A stretch of 59,987 bases of DNA from Alcanivorax sp. 1008 (GTDB lineage Bacteria > Pseudomonadota > Gammaproteobacteria > Pseudomonadales > Alcanivoracaceae). This document shows, piece after piece, positions 34,004 to 43,171 of the stretch. A model generated the notes under the pieces. It searched no databases, was not told the origin of the DNA, and saw only the letters and a program-made list of their open reading frames with translations. A program made the translations under genes and the position numbers. Position 1 is the stretch's first letter, and the number at the start of each line of letters is the position of its first letter. The stretch is taken from assembly GCF_020667895.1 (NCBI RefSeq), contig NZ_JAFMPS010000014.1:1-59987 (forward strand), in the 5' to 3' direction.

Positions 34004-35413
34004 ATGACGGAAGCAGGGCAGCCAGAGAATCGCTTTCGACTGCTGGAAGGCAGTATGGATGCGCTCGGTATGCGAGCGCATCTGGCGGATACTGCCCGCC
34101 ATACACTGGATATTCAGTACTACATCCTGCATGACGGTCTGACTACCCGAATGCTGATCCAGCGCCTGCTGGATGCAGCAGATAGAGGGGTCAAGGTCAG
34201 GCTGCTGCTGGATGATATGACCAGCTACGGACATGACGCGCGTATTGCCGCACTTTCCTGCAATGACAATATCGAAGTTCGTTTATTCAACCCGATTGAA
34301 TCCGGTCGCCGTCTGGCAATTACCCGTTTTCTGGCCTTCATGGCACGAATACAACGTATGCATCGGCGAATGCATAACAAGCTATGGATTGTTGATGGAG
34401 ATGTGGCTATTACCGGGGGGCGTAACCTCGGTGATGAGTACTATGGCGCTTCCAGTCAGATGAACTTCAGCGATCTGGACCTGCTCTGTCGTGGCCCGCT
34501 GGTTAAGGAAATGAGGGACAGTTTCGATCGGTACTGGAATAGTCCCTTTGTACTGCCTGTGGCAAAACTGCGCCTTTTCAACCCCAGCGTTGAGGAACAC
34601 CGGCTTTGGCGTCTGCGGGTGGTGGACCGCATGATGAGCGCAATGCGTGAGCGCGAGGACTATGTTTCCTCTCTGCGCCAATGGCAGCGTGATGGCAGTG
34701 GTGCTCGCCTGCTTGACGGGATGTTGCCGGCAACAAGCAGACTATTGGTGGACAGTCCGGAAAAGATTGGTACGCCAGAGCCTCCCCCTGTGGAAGAGTT
34801 GGTATTCAGTCCACTGATTGACCGGGTTCGTGCAGTCCGTAAGGAGCTGACTTTGGTCAGCGCCTACTTTGTCCCGGGAGAGCTCGGTATTGAGCTGCTT
34901 GGTGAGCTTGCTGCGCGAGGTGTGCGAGTGAGGGTTCTGACTAATTCATTAGCCGCCACTGACCTGCCATTGGTGCACGGTGGCTACGTGGCATTTCGTC
35001 AGCGGCTTTTGCAGGCTGGTGTTGAGTTGCATGAAATGCGCGCTCACCCGGATCAGAAAGGTCGCTGGCGTCACCCCTTGCGGGGTAGCGTGAGCCTGCA
35101 CACTAAAGCGATGATATTTGATCGCCATAGTGCCTTTTTGGGCAGCTTCAATATGGACCCTCGCTCAGCATTCTGGAATACGGAGATCGGCGTGTTACTG
35201 GAAAGTCCGGCGCTCGCTGAGCAGTTGCTCACGCTGGCGGATCAGGCCATGGATCCGCAGATCAGTTATCAACTGAAGCTGGATGATGGGCAGGTACGTT
35301 GGCACTTTACTGGGCCTTCCGGGCCTGCGATCCAACGGTTCGAGAGCGGCACCCCATGGCGTCGCTTGCTGGCCTGGTTCAGTGCTCGTTTTGCACCATC
35401 AGAATGGTTGTAA
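34004..35413 (+). CDS. Phospholipase D-like (cardiolipin synthase-type) protein
   Basis: A 469-residue protein with two HKD phosphodiesterase motifs. The first is HNKLWIVDGDVAITGGRN near residue 123 and the second is HTKAMIFDRHSAFLGSFN near 366. Around the first are IQYYILHDGLTTRMLIQRLLDAADRGVKVRLLLDD and NLGDEYYG, typical of the PLD/cardiolipin synthase superfamily. No signal peptide or clear membrane helix is present. ATG 34004 follows GAGG at good spacing. Likely substrates are phospholipids; whether it makes cardiolipin, cleaves phospholipids or does something else is not decidable here. It is followed 35 bases later by a small membrane protein gene on the same strand. Confidence 0.85.
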   Translation: MTEAGQPENRFRLLEGSMDALGMRAHLADTARHTLDIQYYILHDGLTTRMLIQRLLDAADRGVKVRLLLDDMTSYGHDARIAALSCNDNIEVRLFNPIESGRRLAITRFLAFMARIQRMHRRMHNKLWIVDGDVAITGGRNLGDEYYGASSQMNFSDLDLLCRGPLVKEMRDSFDRYWNSPFVLPVAKLRLFNPSVEEHRLWRLRVVDRMMSAMREREDYVSSLRQWQRDGSGARLLDGMLPATSRLLVDSPEKIGTPEPPPVEELVFSPLIDRVRAVRKELTLVSAYFVPGELGIELLGELAARGVRVRVLTNSLAATDLPLVHGGYVAFRQRLLQAGVELHEMRAHPDQKGRWRHPLRGSVSLHTKAMIFDRHSAFLGSFNMDPRSAFWNTEIGVLLESPALAEQLLTLADQAMDPQISYQLKLDDGQVRWHFTGPSGPAIQRFESGTPWRRLLAWFSARFAPSEWL

Positions 35414-35448
35414 ATTCGCCGAAAGGTATTTTTAACGGAGTTCGTTTT

Positions 35449-35850
35449 ATGTTGTGGCTAAAAGCGTTCATTGCAGGATTCATCGCGACTATTGTTTTTC
35501 ATCAAGGCGTTGTCGGCTTGTTTTGGCTAATGGGTGCGATACCAAATGCCCCGTGGAATATGTCAGCAGTCCCGCCTTTAGGGGTGCCCCAGGTGATCTC
35601 GCTGGCTTTTTTTGGCGGTCTTTGGGGAGTCCCAGTGTGGTGGCTGATTCGTCGCTGGCATGGAGCCATGCTGTGGCTGTCTGCACTTGTTGCTGGAGCC
35701 GTGGGCCCCACGGCAGTGGCAATGCTGGTGGTATTTCCCTTGAAGGGTTTGGCCGTTGGACTGACAACAGTCGTCGGTGGGCTGATCGTGAATGGTGCCT
35801 GGGGGATAGGCGTGGTCTGTGTGATGCGCTGGCTTTTTAAGGTTCGCTGA
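35449..35850 (+). CDS. Small four-helix membrane protein of unknown function (133 aa)
   Basis: A hydrophobic protein with four predicted membrane helices near residues 4-26, 45-65, 72-95 and 100-125. The first contains FIATIVFHQGVVGLFWLMG. ATG 35449 has ACGGAG eight bases upstream; the much earlier in-frame start at 35299 would lie inside the phospholipase-D-like gene. Its end overlaps the 3' end of the convergent solute-binding protein gene by 14 bases. I do not recognise a named family. It could be co-transcribed with the upstream gene. Confidence 0.65.
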   Translation: MLWLKAFIAGFIATIVFHQGVVGLFWLMGAIPNAPWNMSAVPPLGVPQVISLAFFGGLWGVPVWWLIRRWHGAMLWLSALVAGAVGPTAVAMLVVFPLKGLAVGLTTVVGGLIVNGAWGIGVVCVMRWLFKVR

Positions 35851-36619
35851 CGGGGGCGCTGCCCAGATAACGATTCATGATTTCATCCAGTGAGCCATCG
35901 GCCTCTAGCTGTGCCAGGCCAGCGTTAAACTGATCGCGCACTGTCGCATCCAGAAAAGCGGCATAGCGAGGAGCCGGGTTAAATATGGGGTGAATCACAT
36001 AGTCACCACCAATCTCCCCGGTGCTGGAAAGTTGACGGTGAAAATATTCGAAGATCCGCCTCTCCATAATGATAACTTCAGCGCGTTCCCGGAACAGCAT
36101 TAAAACCTGTGAGCGTTGATTGCTCACTTCCGGAAAAACATGGCCATCTCTTATTAGATTCTTGAACTCTGTACCAAGAAATTTCTCTGAGTTCTGGAAA
36201 ACCACTACTCGAAGATCCGTCAGGTCGGTGAGGCTGTTCAAGGTGAGCTGGGACTTCTTTAGAGAAATAGCCACGTTTTGGTAGTCGATGATGCGGTGGC
36301 TGTAATGAACATTCGGCAAAGTGTTGGCAGCCAGGTTATAGACACCGTCAACCTGCCTTTCCTCAATCATGCGCTGCACACGACGGTTTGGTGCGTAGAC
36401 AAACTCTACCTGATAGCCCGATGGCTCCAGAGCTTGCTGAATGATTTCTACAACAATGCCGCGATGCTGATCGGTAATAACGTAAGGCGGAATGGAGGAA
36501 GATGTGGCAATCAACAGTTCGCGGGCATGCCCCGCGCTGCTGAGCAACAGGCCGCTCAGCAACAGGTAAAGTGCCACCATGCAGAAGGTGCGGGTGTTTG
36601 TTACTGAGGAGCTATGCAT
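35837..36619 (-). CDS. Periplasmic solute-binding protein, family 3 type
   Basis: A 260-residue exported protein. The signal peptide ends near SAGHA, then comes RELLIATSSSIPPYVITDQHRGIVVEII, the usual opening of family-3 (amino-acid-type) binding proteins. QVDGVYNLAANT near residue 95 and LAQLEADGSLDEIMNRYLG at the end complete the fold. No permease or ATPase genes are nearby, so it may be an orphan binding protein feeding a sensor or another transporter. The ligand is not predictable. Confidence 0.78.
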   Translation of the reverse strand: MHSSSVTNTRTFCMVALYLLLSGLLLSSAGHARELLIATSSSIPPYVITDQHRGIVVEIIQQALEPSGYQVEFVYAPNRRVQRMIEERQVDGVYNLAANTLPNVHYSHRIIDYQNVAISLKKSQLTLNSLTDLTDLRVVVFQNSEKFLGTEFKNLIRDGHVFPEVSNQRSQVLMLFRERAEVIIMERRIFEYFHRQLSSTGEIGGDYVIHPIFNPAPRYAAFLDATVRDQFNAGLAQLEADGSLDEIMNRYLGSAPVSEP

Positions 36620-36637
36620 GCTCTGAGGCTATCACAG

Positions 36638-37849
36638 CTATTCAGTGACCACACCAAACTGTTCCAATAGTTCCTTGCCCGGGAAGCCATCGGCAATCTG
36701 CCCGTTCGATTTCTGGTAGCGACTGATGGCTGCGCGAGTCCCTGGACCCAGCACGCCATCTGCATTGCCTGCTGCAAAACCCTGCTCATTAAGTGCCTGC
36801 TGCAGTTGCATTACCTGATCACGGTTTAACCGTGGCGACTGAACAGGTTCACGGGAGAGTTTGCCGGCACCATTAATGCGGTCCGCCAGGTGGCCAACCG
36901 CCAGAGCATAGGCCTCGGCCCGGTTCCAGCGCATGATGACATGAAAGTTTTCATATACCAGGAAGGCTGGCCCCTGATGTCCGGAGGGCACCAGCAGCGA
37001 CGCTTTCATGTCGACTCTGGGCAGTGCGCTGCCATTGGCCTGACGAACGCCCAGCTTGCTCCACTGGCTCAGGCTCAGGGTTTGGCCCAGCCCCGCGTTC
37101 TCGAAGGCGAAGCCGTTTGGTAATTTGACCTCTCGACCCCAGCGTTCTTCTTTACGCCAGCCGATGCCGCGAAGAAAGTTAGCGGCGGACGCCAGTGCGT
37201 CAGGCAGGCTGCCCCACAAGTCGCGTTTGTCATCGCCGTCGTAGTCAATGGCGTAGCGTAGAAAGACCGATGGCATAAATTGGGTATGACCCATGGCACC
37301 GGCCCAGGAACCTTGCATCCTTGAGGCTGTGATTGATCCTTCATCGATAATCTTCAGTGCGTTGATCAGCTCGCCAGTAAAGTACTCACTGCGCCGTTGG
37401 TCGCAGGCCAGTGTGGCCAGAGAGTCAAGCACGGGCATTTTGCCGAAGAAGCCGCCGAAGTTGGTTTCCAGCCCCCAGAATGCCACCAGATATTGAGGAG
37501 GTACGCCAAACTCCTTGCTTACCCGGTTTAGCAAGCTGCGGTGCTCGGCAAGCAGTTCACGTCCGCGGACAATACGGTCTTCGGTGACTCGCCTTTCAAA
37601 GTAGGTGGCAAAGCTTTCACTGAACTCAGGTTGGCGGCGATCCAGCTCAATCACTCGTTCAACGTAATTGACTGCAGCAAGATCCCGTTCTACCACGGTA
37701 TTGCTAATGCCCTGTTGCAGTGCAGTGGACTTTAGTTGTTCCACGCACGTAGCGAATTCCGCCGGATTTTCTGCCTGTGCGGTGGCAGGAAAAACAGCTA
37801 TTAGTGATGGATAAATCAGGGTCGATAGCAGCAACTTCCGGGAAAGCAT
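36638..37849 (-). CDS. Lytic murein transglycosylase (MltB-like) with peptidoglycan-binding domain
   Basis: A 403-residue periplasmic enzyme that cleaves glycan strands with 1,6-anhydro product formation. Signal peptide MLSRKLLLSTLIYPSLIAVFPATAQA; ATG 37849 follows GGAG by seven bases, and the longer open frame upstream overlaps the AraC gene and is not credible. Catalytic region: YLVAFWGLETNFGGFFG near residue 110, with Glu as the likely acid/base, and SWAGAMGHTQFMPSVFL near 180. A C-terminal peptidoglycan-binding domain follows (QVMQLQQALNEQGFAAGNADG, then GPGTRAAISRYQ) at about 335-395. It lies 40 bases downstream of an AraC gene on the same strand. Confidence 0.87.
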   Translation of the reverse strand: MLSRKLLLSTLIYPSLIAVFPATAQAENPAEFATCVEQLKSTALQQGISNTVVERDLAAVNYVERVIELDRRQPEFSESFATYFERRVTEDRIVRGRELLAEHRSLLNRVSKEFGVPPQYLVAFWGLETNFGGFFGKMPVLDSLATLACDQRRSEYFTGELINALKIIDEGSITASRMQGSWAGAMGHTQFMPSVFLRYAIDYDGDDKRDLWGSLPDALASAANFLRGIGWRKEERWGREVKLPNGFAFENAGLGQTLSLSQWSKLGVRQANGSALPRVDMKASLLVPSGHQGPAFLVYENFHVIMRWNRAEAYALAVGHLADRINGAGKLSREPVQSPRLNRDQVMQLQQALNEQGFAAGNADGVLGPGTRAAISRYQKSNGQIADGFPGKELLEQFGVVTE

Positions 37850-37889
37850 TTTTACTCCGGGGAAACAGGTCATGCGGTGTTGGAGCCTG

Positions 37890-38939
37890 TCAAAGTGGCG
37901 GGGTTCCGTCAATCGGGTTTTTTCCTTCTTCGCTGGATCTTTCGGCGAAGCGACTGGGCGGAACCTGATAGTGTCGCCGAAAAGCACGGGTAAAGTTGGC
38001 CGAGTCACCGTAACCAAGCTGATAGGCGATATCGGTAACCGACCACCCCTGATCAAGCAGTTGGGCTGCTTTACTCATGCGTGCGGAATTGGCCAGATCA
38101 CGAAAGCGTTGGCCCTCCGCTTCAAGACGGCGATGCAAGGTCCGTGATGACATCTGCATCTGCTCCGCCAGTTGTTCCAGCGATGGTATGGCTTCTTCGC
38201 TGAGCAGCAGTTGCTGATAAAGTCTTGCAGAAATACTGCGCCGGGCCTCCAGCGCGGATAGTTCCTGCTCACATCGCGTGATTGCTTGATGGTGAGCGGC
38301 GGCGTCGGCCAGAGCAAAAGGGGTGTCGAGAATCGCCAGCGGTATTCGGATGCGGTAGCCGGAGCAACCGAAGCGCAGGCCGTCACGGACTTCTGCCAAC
38401 CCCGCCAGAATGGCATCGTCGGGCTCTCCGGGCATTTCCAGCCGCAGGCTGGCCGCCTGATTGCCGAGCAGAAAACCGGCCATTAGCGAGATGCTGCTAA
38501 ACAAGGTCTGAATCATAAAGTCTTCGCAGCGCTGACTGAGACCGGGCAGCGGGGTGACCTGGACACTGGCAAACTCCTGATCTTCCGTTACCGACAGCTG
38601 TACCAGCTGGCTAATCAGAGGGAAGAAGCGCACTGCTACCTGTAACGCGCTGCGGGCATTTGCAGCGGTCAGACCGGCATATCCGGCGCTGCCATGGGCG
38701 CTGATATTCAGGCGCCGCCCCAATGCCAGCCCTGGCTGGCGGTTTGCACCCAGGCGGATAGCGTTGGCCAGAAACCGGTCCTGATCCTCCAGTCCGATAA
38801 AGCCCCCGGCATCACCGAGCAGGCCCTCGCTGATGCTGGTTCCCTCCAGCAGGGAGCCGACCGGCACGCCGCGCTCGGCCAGCATTTGCTGGACTCCGGC
38901 GAAGTAGCGGCTGGCGGTGAGCGCTTCAGTAGGTGTCAT
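37890..38939 (-). CDS. AraC-family regulator divergent from alkB
   Basis: A 349-residue regulator of the OruR-like subfamily. The N-terminal domain has LNISAHGSAGYAGLTAANARSALQVAVRFFPL near residue 78. The C-terminal helix-turn-helix pair is LEQLAEQMQMSSRTLHRRLEAEG and VTDIAYQLGYGDSANFTRAFRRHYQVPPSRF. It is divergent from the alkane hydroxylase gene across 120 bases that contain an inverted repeat. By position it is probably the alkane-responsive regulator of alkB; this is inference. The MltB-like gene follows on the same strand and may be read through. Confidence 0.87.
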   Translation of the reverse strand: MTPTEALTASRYFAGVQQMLAERGVPVGSLLEGTSISEGLLGDAGGFIGLEDQDRFLANAIRLGANRQPGLALGRRLNISAHGSAGYAGLTAANARSALQVAVRFFPLISQLVQLSVTEDQEFASVQVTPLPGLSQRCEDFMIQTLFSSISLMAGFLLGNQAASLRLEMPGEPDDAILAGLAEVRDGLRFGCSGYRIRIPLAILDTPFALADAAAHHQAITRCEQELSALEARRSISARLYQQLLLSEEAIPSLEQLAEQMQMSSRTLHRRLEAEGQRFRDLANSARMSKAAQLLDQGWSVTDIAYQLGYGDSANFTRAFRRHYQVPPSRFAERSSEEGKNPIDGTPPL

Positions 38940-38963
38940 GGTGATACGCTAACGCAAATCAGG

Positions 38964-38980
38964 CTGTCTGAAAATGACAG
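38964..38980. promoter_or_regulatory. Inverted repeat in the AraC/alkB divergent promoter
   Basis: CTGTC (38964-38968), seven bases, GACAG (38976-38980). It resembles a LexA site, but the CTGT/ACAG spacing is nine rather than eight, so an operator for the adjacent AraC protein is more plausible. Confidence 0.4.
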
Positions 38981-39059
38981 ATTGCTGGCGGTCTCTGACC
39001 TGCGCGCCAGCGCTGCTCGGGGCACAGTTGTTTCAATGTCATAAACCTGGAGTCTGATG

Positions 39060-40217
39060 ATGTTCTCCCGTTTACCTCCCAGCGTGATGATTGCCCTGAA
39101 GTCTGTGTTGTATCTGATGGTGTATGTGGTGGCCTGGCTACCCTACAACGCCTGGCAGAACATGCAGGAGAGCGGTCAATACAACCTGTATGCCTGGTGG
39201 CCCCTGTTCCTGATCTTTGCCGTGTTGCCGATTGTCGATCATCTGGTTGGTCAGGATCCCGCCAATCCGACCGATGAGCAGGTCGAAAAGATGTCCACGC
39301 AGTGGTGGTACTCTGTACTGACGGTGCTGGTCGTGCCGACCCAGTTCGTTGTGCTGGCTTTCGGGGCTTGGGTATTTGTTGAGGCTCAGCAGCAGTTTTC
39401 CCTGCTCGGCCAGATTGGCTGGATTCTTTCATGCGGCATCGTCAGCGCAATTTTGGCCATTAACGTTGGCCATGAGCTGATCCACAAGCGTAATCGCATC
39501 GAGAACTGGGGCGGTGGACTGCTCTATGCGTCGGTCTGCTATCCGGGCTTCAAGGTGGAGCATGTGCGCGGCCACCACGTAACCGTATCTACCCCGGAAG
39601 ATGCATCATCCTCCCGTTACGGTCAGAGTCTTTATGCATTCTTGCCGCACGCCTATAAGCATAATTTCCTTAATGCCTGGAAGCTGGAGGCAGAGCGCCT
39701 GCGCCGCAAAGGTCTGCCTGCGTTGCATTGGCGCAATGAGTTGATCTGGTGGCATGCGGTCAGCTTGCTGATGATGGTGGCATTTGCCACCGCCTTTGGC
39801 TGGTTGGGATTGGTGTTCTATCTTGGCGTCAGCTGGATGAGCTTTACTACGCTGGAAATTATCAACTATGTGGAGCACTACGGCCTGCATCGACGCAAGT
39901 TGGAAAACGGCAAGTACGAGCGCACAACTCCAGCGCATTCCTGGAACAGTAACTATCTGTTGACCAATATGGGCCTGTTCCATCTGCAGCGTCACTCGGA
40001 TCATCATGCCTTTCCTAATCGCCGTTATCAGGTTCTGCGTCACTATGATGAATCACCGCAGCTGCCCACTGGTTATGCCGGTATGTATCTGCTGGCACTG
40101 GTGCCGCCACTGTGGTTCCGGGTAATGAATCCGCGTGTGGAAGCCTATTACAAAGGCGAAGAGTGGCAGCTTTCCGCGAAGCAGTTCGAGCAGGCGGCCA
40201 AGGCACACACCGTCTGA
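39060..40217 (+). CDS. alkB: Membrane alkane 1-monooxygenase AlkB
   Basis: An integral-membrane diiron enzyme that hydroxylates the terminal carbon of alkanes, about 385 residues, normal for the family. The histidine boxes are all visible: HELIHK near residue 140, EHVRGHH near 169, and LQRHSDHHA near 311. The AlkB signature NYVEHYGLHRRKLENGKYE is near 269. About six membrane helices are predicted. I favour ATG 39060 since GGAG lies seven bases before it; ATG 39057 is also possible. No rubredoxin gene is near; a c-type cytochrome gene follows instead. It is divergent from an AraC gene that probably controls it. Confidence 0.94.
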   Translation: MFSRLPPSVMIALKSVLYLMVYVVAWLPYNAWQNMQESGQYNLYAWWPLFLIFAVLPIVDHLVGQDPANPTDEQVEKMSTQWWYSVLTVLVVPTQFVVLAFGAWVFVEAQQQFSLLGQIGWILSCGIVSAILAINVGHELIHKRNRIENWGGGLLYASVCYPGFKVEHVRGHHVTVSTPEDASSSRYGQSLYAFLPHAYKHNFLNAWKLEAERLRRKGLPALHWRNELIWWHAVSLLMMVAFATAFGWLGLVFYLGVSWMSFTTLEIINYVEHYGLHRRKLENGKYERTTPAHSWNSNYLLTNMGLFHLQRHSDHHAFPNRRYQVLRHYDESPQLPTGYAGMYLLALVPPLWFRVMNPRVEAYYKGEEWQLSAKQFEQAAKAHTV

Positions 40218-40338
40218 TTATCAAGCCATGGGCAAATGGTCGACAGGTCGATTTTTTGTGCCATTGACTGATATCAATTGGCAACAACCTTTTGCCGCTA
40301 TCCTGAACGCTGATTTTGTGCGAAGACAGGAGATGGCA

Positions 40339-40785
40339 ATGCTGGATAAGCAGCTCCGCATACTGCTGGGATTTTGTTTTCTGGTTGTGGGAGTGCCTGC
40401 CGGGGCTGAGGAAAAACAGTGTCCTCAGCCCCGATTTACTGAACAGGCGCCGGCAGAGTATCTGATCAAGGAAAATCCACTGAACGCCAGCCGCTCAGTG
40501 CTGGGCGCAGGCAAGCGACTTTATCTGGGGAAGGTGAAGGGCGTCGGTCCGGGCTGTGCGGTTTGTCATGGCAGCAAGGGGGATGGCCAGGGTCCACTGG
40601 CAGCCAGTTTTAACCCACCGCCGAGGGATTTTACCTGCGCACAAACCATTAACGGTGTTCCGGACGGCCAGCTTTTCTGGATTATCCGCCACGGCTCGCC
40701 GGAAACTTCAATGCCACCTCATCCGCAACTGGACGATCAGCAGATATGGAAACTGGTCCATGTGCTGCGTAATTTGGCCCGCTGA
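40339..40785 (+). CDS. Periplasmic class I cytochrome c next to alkB
   Basis: A 148-residue exported protein. The signal peptide MLDKQLRILLGFCFLVVGVPAGA is followed by one heme site CAVCH near residue 73 (in GPGCAVCHGSKGDGQGP). A candidate axial methionine lies in ETSMPPHPQL near 128, and the last helix is QQIWKLVHVLRNL. The start is ATG 40339, six bases after AGGAG; ATG 40333 abuts the ribosome binding site, and the longer frame overlaps alkB. It lies 121 bases after alkB on the same strand. AlkB normally receives electrons from cytoplasmic rubredoxin, so a periplasmic cytochrome would not be its direct donor; a link to alcohol oxidation or respiration is conceivable but unproven. Confidence 0.8.
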   Translation: MLDKQLRILLGFCFLVVGVPAGAEEKQCPQPRFTEQAPAEYLIKENPLNASRSVLGAGKRLYLGKVKGVGPGCAVCHGSKGDGQGPLAASFNPPPRDFTCAQTINGVPDGQLFWIIRHGSPETSMPPHPQLDDQQIWKLVHVLRNLAR

Positions 40786-40861
40786 TATCCTGCGCCCTTG
40801 CGTTCACTCCTGTGTCGCGCCGTAACCAGCTAGAATGATGGCTGATTTGTGAGAGATGCCG

Positions 40862-42337
40862 ATGACATCATTCAAGTTTGATAATAGCTATGCCAATTTG
40901 CCCGAGGCGTTCTGCCGGTCATGTTCTCCCACAGCGGTTGCGGCGCCTGAGTTAATTTCCCTGAACACTTCTCTGGCAACGGAGCTTGGGCTGGATTTGC
41001 ACGGCCTGGATGCAGGTGCTCTGGCCCGGATTTTTTCCGGTAATCAGCTGCTCACTGGTTCGCAGCCAGTGGCCACGGTTTATGCCGGTCATCAGTTCGG
41101 TGGTTTTAATCCACAGCTGGGTGATGGCCGGGCAATCCTGTTGGGCGAGATCGTCGATATTCACGGCCGGCGACGTGATGTCCAGCTCAAGGGAGCGGGG
41201 CGGACGCCCTATTCAAGGGGCGGCGATGGCCGTTCTCCCCTCGGCCCGGTGATACGTGAGTATCTTATTAGTGAGGCTATGCATGCTCTGGGTGTGCCGA
41301 CCACTCGCGCACTGGCGGCAGTGGTCAGCGGTGAAAACGTGTACCGCGATGAGGCCCTGCCCGGTGCCATTCTGACCAGGGTCGCTGCCAGCCATATCCG
41401 TGTCGGCACTTTTGAATTTTTTGCAGCTCGGGGAGATATGGAAAATCTGCGCCGACTTGCGGATTACGTGATAGACCGTCACTACCCCGCAGCACGGGAC
41501 AGCGACAATCCGTATCTGGGTTTGTTGAATGCAGTGACAGACAATCAGGTGGCTTTGATTGCACAGTGGATGAGCATTGGTTTTATTCACGGGGTGATGA
41601 ATACCGATAACGTGCTGGTCAGCGGTGAAACCGTTGATTATGGTCCCTGCGCCTTTATGGATGCCTATCACCCGCAGACCGTGTTCAGTTCCATCGACAG
41701 GCGTGGTCGCTATGCCTACCAGATGCAGCCTGCTATCTGTCAGTGGAATATGGCACGCTTTGCCGAATCGTTGGTGCCGTTACTGGATGATCAGCAGGAT
41801 AATGCGCTGGCCATGGCTACTGAGGTGATTCGCTCGATGATGCCGCGCTATGAGCAGGCGTGGTTGGCGCATATGCGTGCCAAACTTGGCCTGTATACCG
41901 AGCAGTCATCTGATAAGCAGCTGGTGGACGATTTGCTGGCGGCGATGGATGCCAGCGAGGTGGATTTTACTTTGCTGTTTCGCAGCCTGTGTGATGCTGT
42001 GGAGAATCCGTTGCAGGCTGCAGCTCCGGCTCAGCTGTTTGCCTCCCCGCGGGACTGGCTTGGTTGGGCCGAGCGCTGGGCGGCAAGGTTGGCCGCTGAG
42101 ACTCAATATGCTTCAGAGCGGGCGCAGCGGATGCGTTCGATCAATCCTGCAGTGATTCCCCGCAACCACCGAGTTCAGCAGGCCATCGACAAGGCCACAC
42201 AGTCAGGCGACTTCAGCGATTTTGAGCGACTCAAGCGGGTGTTGGCTACACCCTATGAAGATCACCCGGCTGATGATCCATGGCTTGGACCACCGCCGGC
42301 GGGTGAAAAAGTCTGCCAGACCTTCTGTGGCACTTAA
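40862..42337 (+). CDS. selO: SelO-type protein adenylyltransferase (YdiU/SelO)
   Basis: A pseudokinase-fold enzyme known to transfer AMP to proteins, about 491 residues. Family motifs: ATVYAGHQFGGFNPQLGDGRAILLGE near residue 70, QLKGAGRTPYSRGGDGRSPLGP near 106, and the metal-binding region GVMNTDNVLVSGETVDYGPCAFMDAY near 245. The C-terminus VCQTFCGT carries two cysteines, a common redox-sensitive end in SelO. ATG 40862 has GAGAG six bases upstream; ATG 40856 adds two residues. It lies 76 bases after the cytochrome gene, possibly co-transcribed, and its links to redox stress fit the context loosely. Confidence 0.92.
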   Translation: MTSFKFDNSYANLPEAFCRSCSPTAVAAPELISLNTSLATELGLDLHGLDAGALARIFSGNQLLTGSQPVATVYAGHQFGGFNPQLGDGRAILLGEIVDIHGRRRDVQLKGAGRTPYSRGGDGRSPLGPVIREYLISEAMHALGVPTTRALAAVVSGENVYRDEALPGAILTRVAASHIRVGTFEFFAARGDMENLRRLADYVIDRHYPAARDSDNPYLGLLNAVTDNQVALIAQWMSIGFIHGVMNTDNVLVSGETVDYGPCAFMDAYHPQTVFSSIDRRGRYAYQMQPAICQWNMARFAESLVPLLDDQQDNALAMATEVIRSMMPRYEQAWLAHMRAKLGLYTEQSSDKQLVDDLLAAMDASEVDFTLLFRSLCDAVENPLQAAAPAQLFASPRDWLGWAERWAARLAAETQYASERAQRMRSINPAVIPRNHRVQQAIDKATQSGDFSDFERLKRVLATPYEDHPADDPWLGPPPAGEKVCQTFCGT

Positions 42338-42361
42338 CCGGCACTATGGCCGCCTGCCAGC

Positions 42362-42997
42362 TTAAGGCTGTACGTAGATCAGTGGGCGGAAGCTTTTCAG
42401 GTAGGCGGGGAAGCCGTCAACATCCTTGGTGCCACTGAAAGGACCGACGAATAGTCTGAACGGGTCCGCGCTAACATCCATAAACAGGACCTGCAGTAAC
42501 GCAGTCTGCGGTAACGGAGAGGCAATGCTGCCCACATCGGCGCTGCCAAATTGCCAGGTTACTCGGCGAACATCTGGCTGAGCGGGCAGGGCGCCCAGAT
42601 TGTCCTGGGACACCGGGGCGCCGCCATTCAGGGTCTCGACATTGTTGATGTCTGCCCAGCCCAGAGCCACCTTGATGTTGTTGTCTTGGGCGGCGCGATA
42701 GTTGTGTCGCCACATCAGGGTTGAGCTGCCGGTACAGCTGGCATCACCACTATCGTGCTCATGCTCGCTTAGTTTCAGGGTGTCTTCGCCAAAAAGCCAA
42801 AGCTGGCGAATGTGGATGTTATTGGCTGAGTCAAAGTGACACGATTCCCAGCTGGAGTCCTCCACCGAAATGGGTGTGTTCCAGGTATAGGCCGGCACAT
42901 CGTAGTAGGCCGGTGGATCGACTTCGATTTCACAACCCTGCAGGGATAGGGTAAAAGCAGCCAGAAGGGGCAAAAAAAGGGGGCGCAGCGCGGTCAT
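42362..42997 (-). CDS. Predicted lipoprotein of unknown function (211 aa)
   Basis: Signal peptide with lipobox SLQGC at about residue 22, then a beta-rich exported domain (for example WNTPISVEDSSWESCHF, VALGWADINNVETLNGG, VRRVTWQFGSADVG). Two cysteines near residues 54 and 88 could form a disulfide. It converges with selO, 24 bases apart, and is divergent from the OmpA-family gene. I recognise no family and propose no function. Confidence 0.6.
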   Translation of the reverse strand: MTALRPLFLPLLAAFTLSLQGCEIEVDPPAYYDVPAYTWNTPISVEDSSWESCHFDSANNIHIRQLWLFGEDTLKLSEHEHDSGDASCTGSSTLMWRHNYRAAQDNNIKVALGWADINNVETLNGGAPVSQDNLGALPAQPDVRRVTWQFGSADVGSIASPLPQTALLQVLFMDVSADPFRLFVGPFSGTKDVDGFPAYLKSFRPLIYVQP

Positions 42998-43171
42998 AGG
43001 GTGATTCTCAGGTGTTTTTTTACAAGGTTACTCGTTTAGCCGCTGTGCAGCGACCTGCGAATCATAACCAGTGGCGGGCTGGCAGGCTCAAATGCCCTTG
43101 CGATCCGCCATGTATCATGGTGATATCCGTTTTTTAATGCTTGCTCTGAATAATAACAAGGGTTTGATTTC

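Noticed and set aside
32981-34234. Longer form of the EamA transporter starting at 34234
   Set aside because: The extra 105 residues lie opposite the phospholipase-D-like gene, contain no membrane pattern and would overlap it almost fully.
38964-38980. LexA box at the alkB promoter
   Set aside because: CTGT and ACAG are nine bases apart rather than eight, and alkane hydroxylase genes are not known SOS genes.
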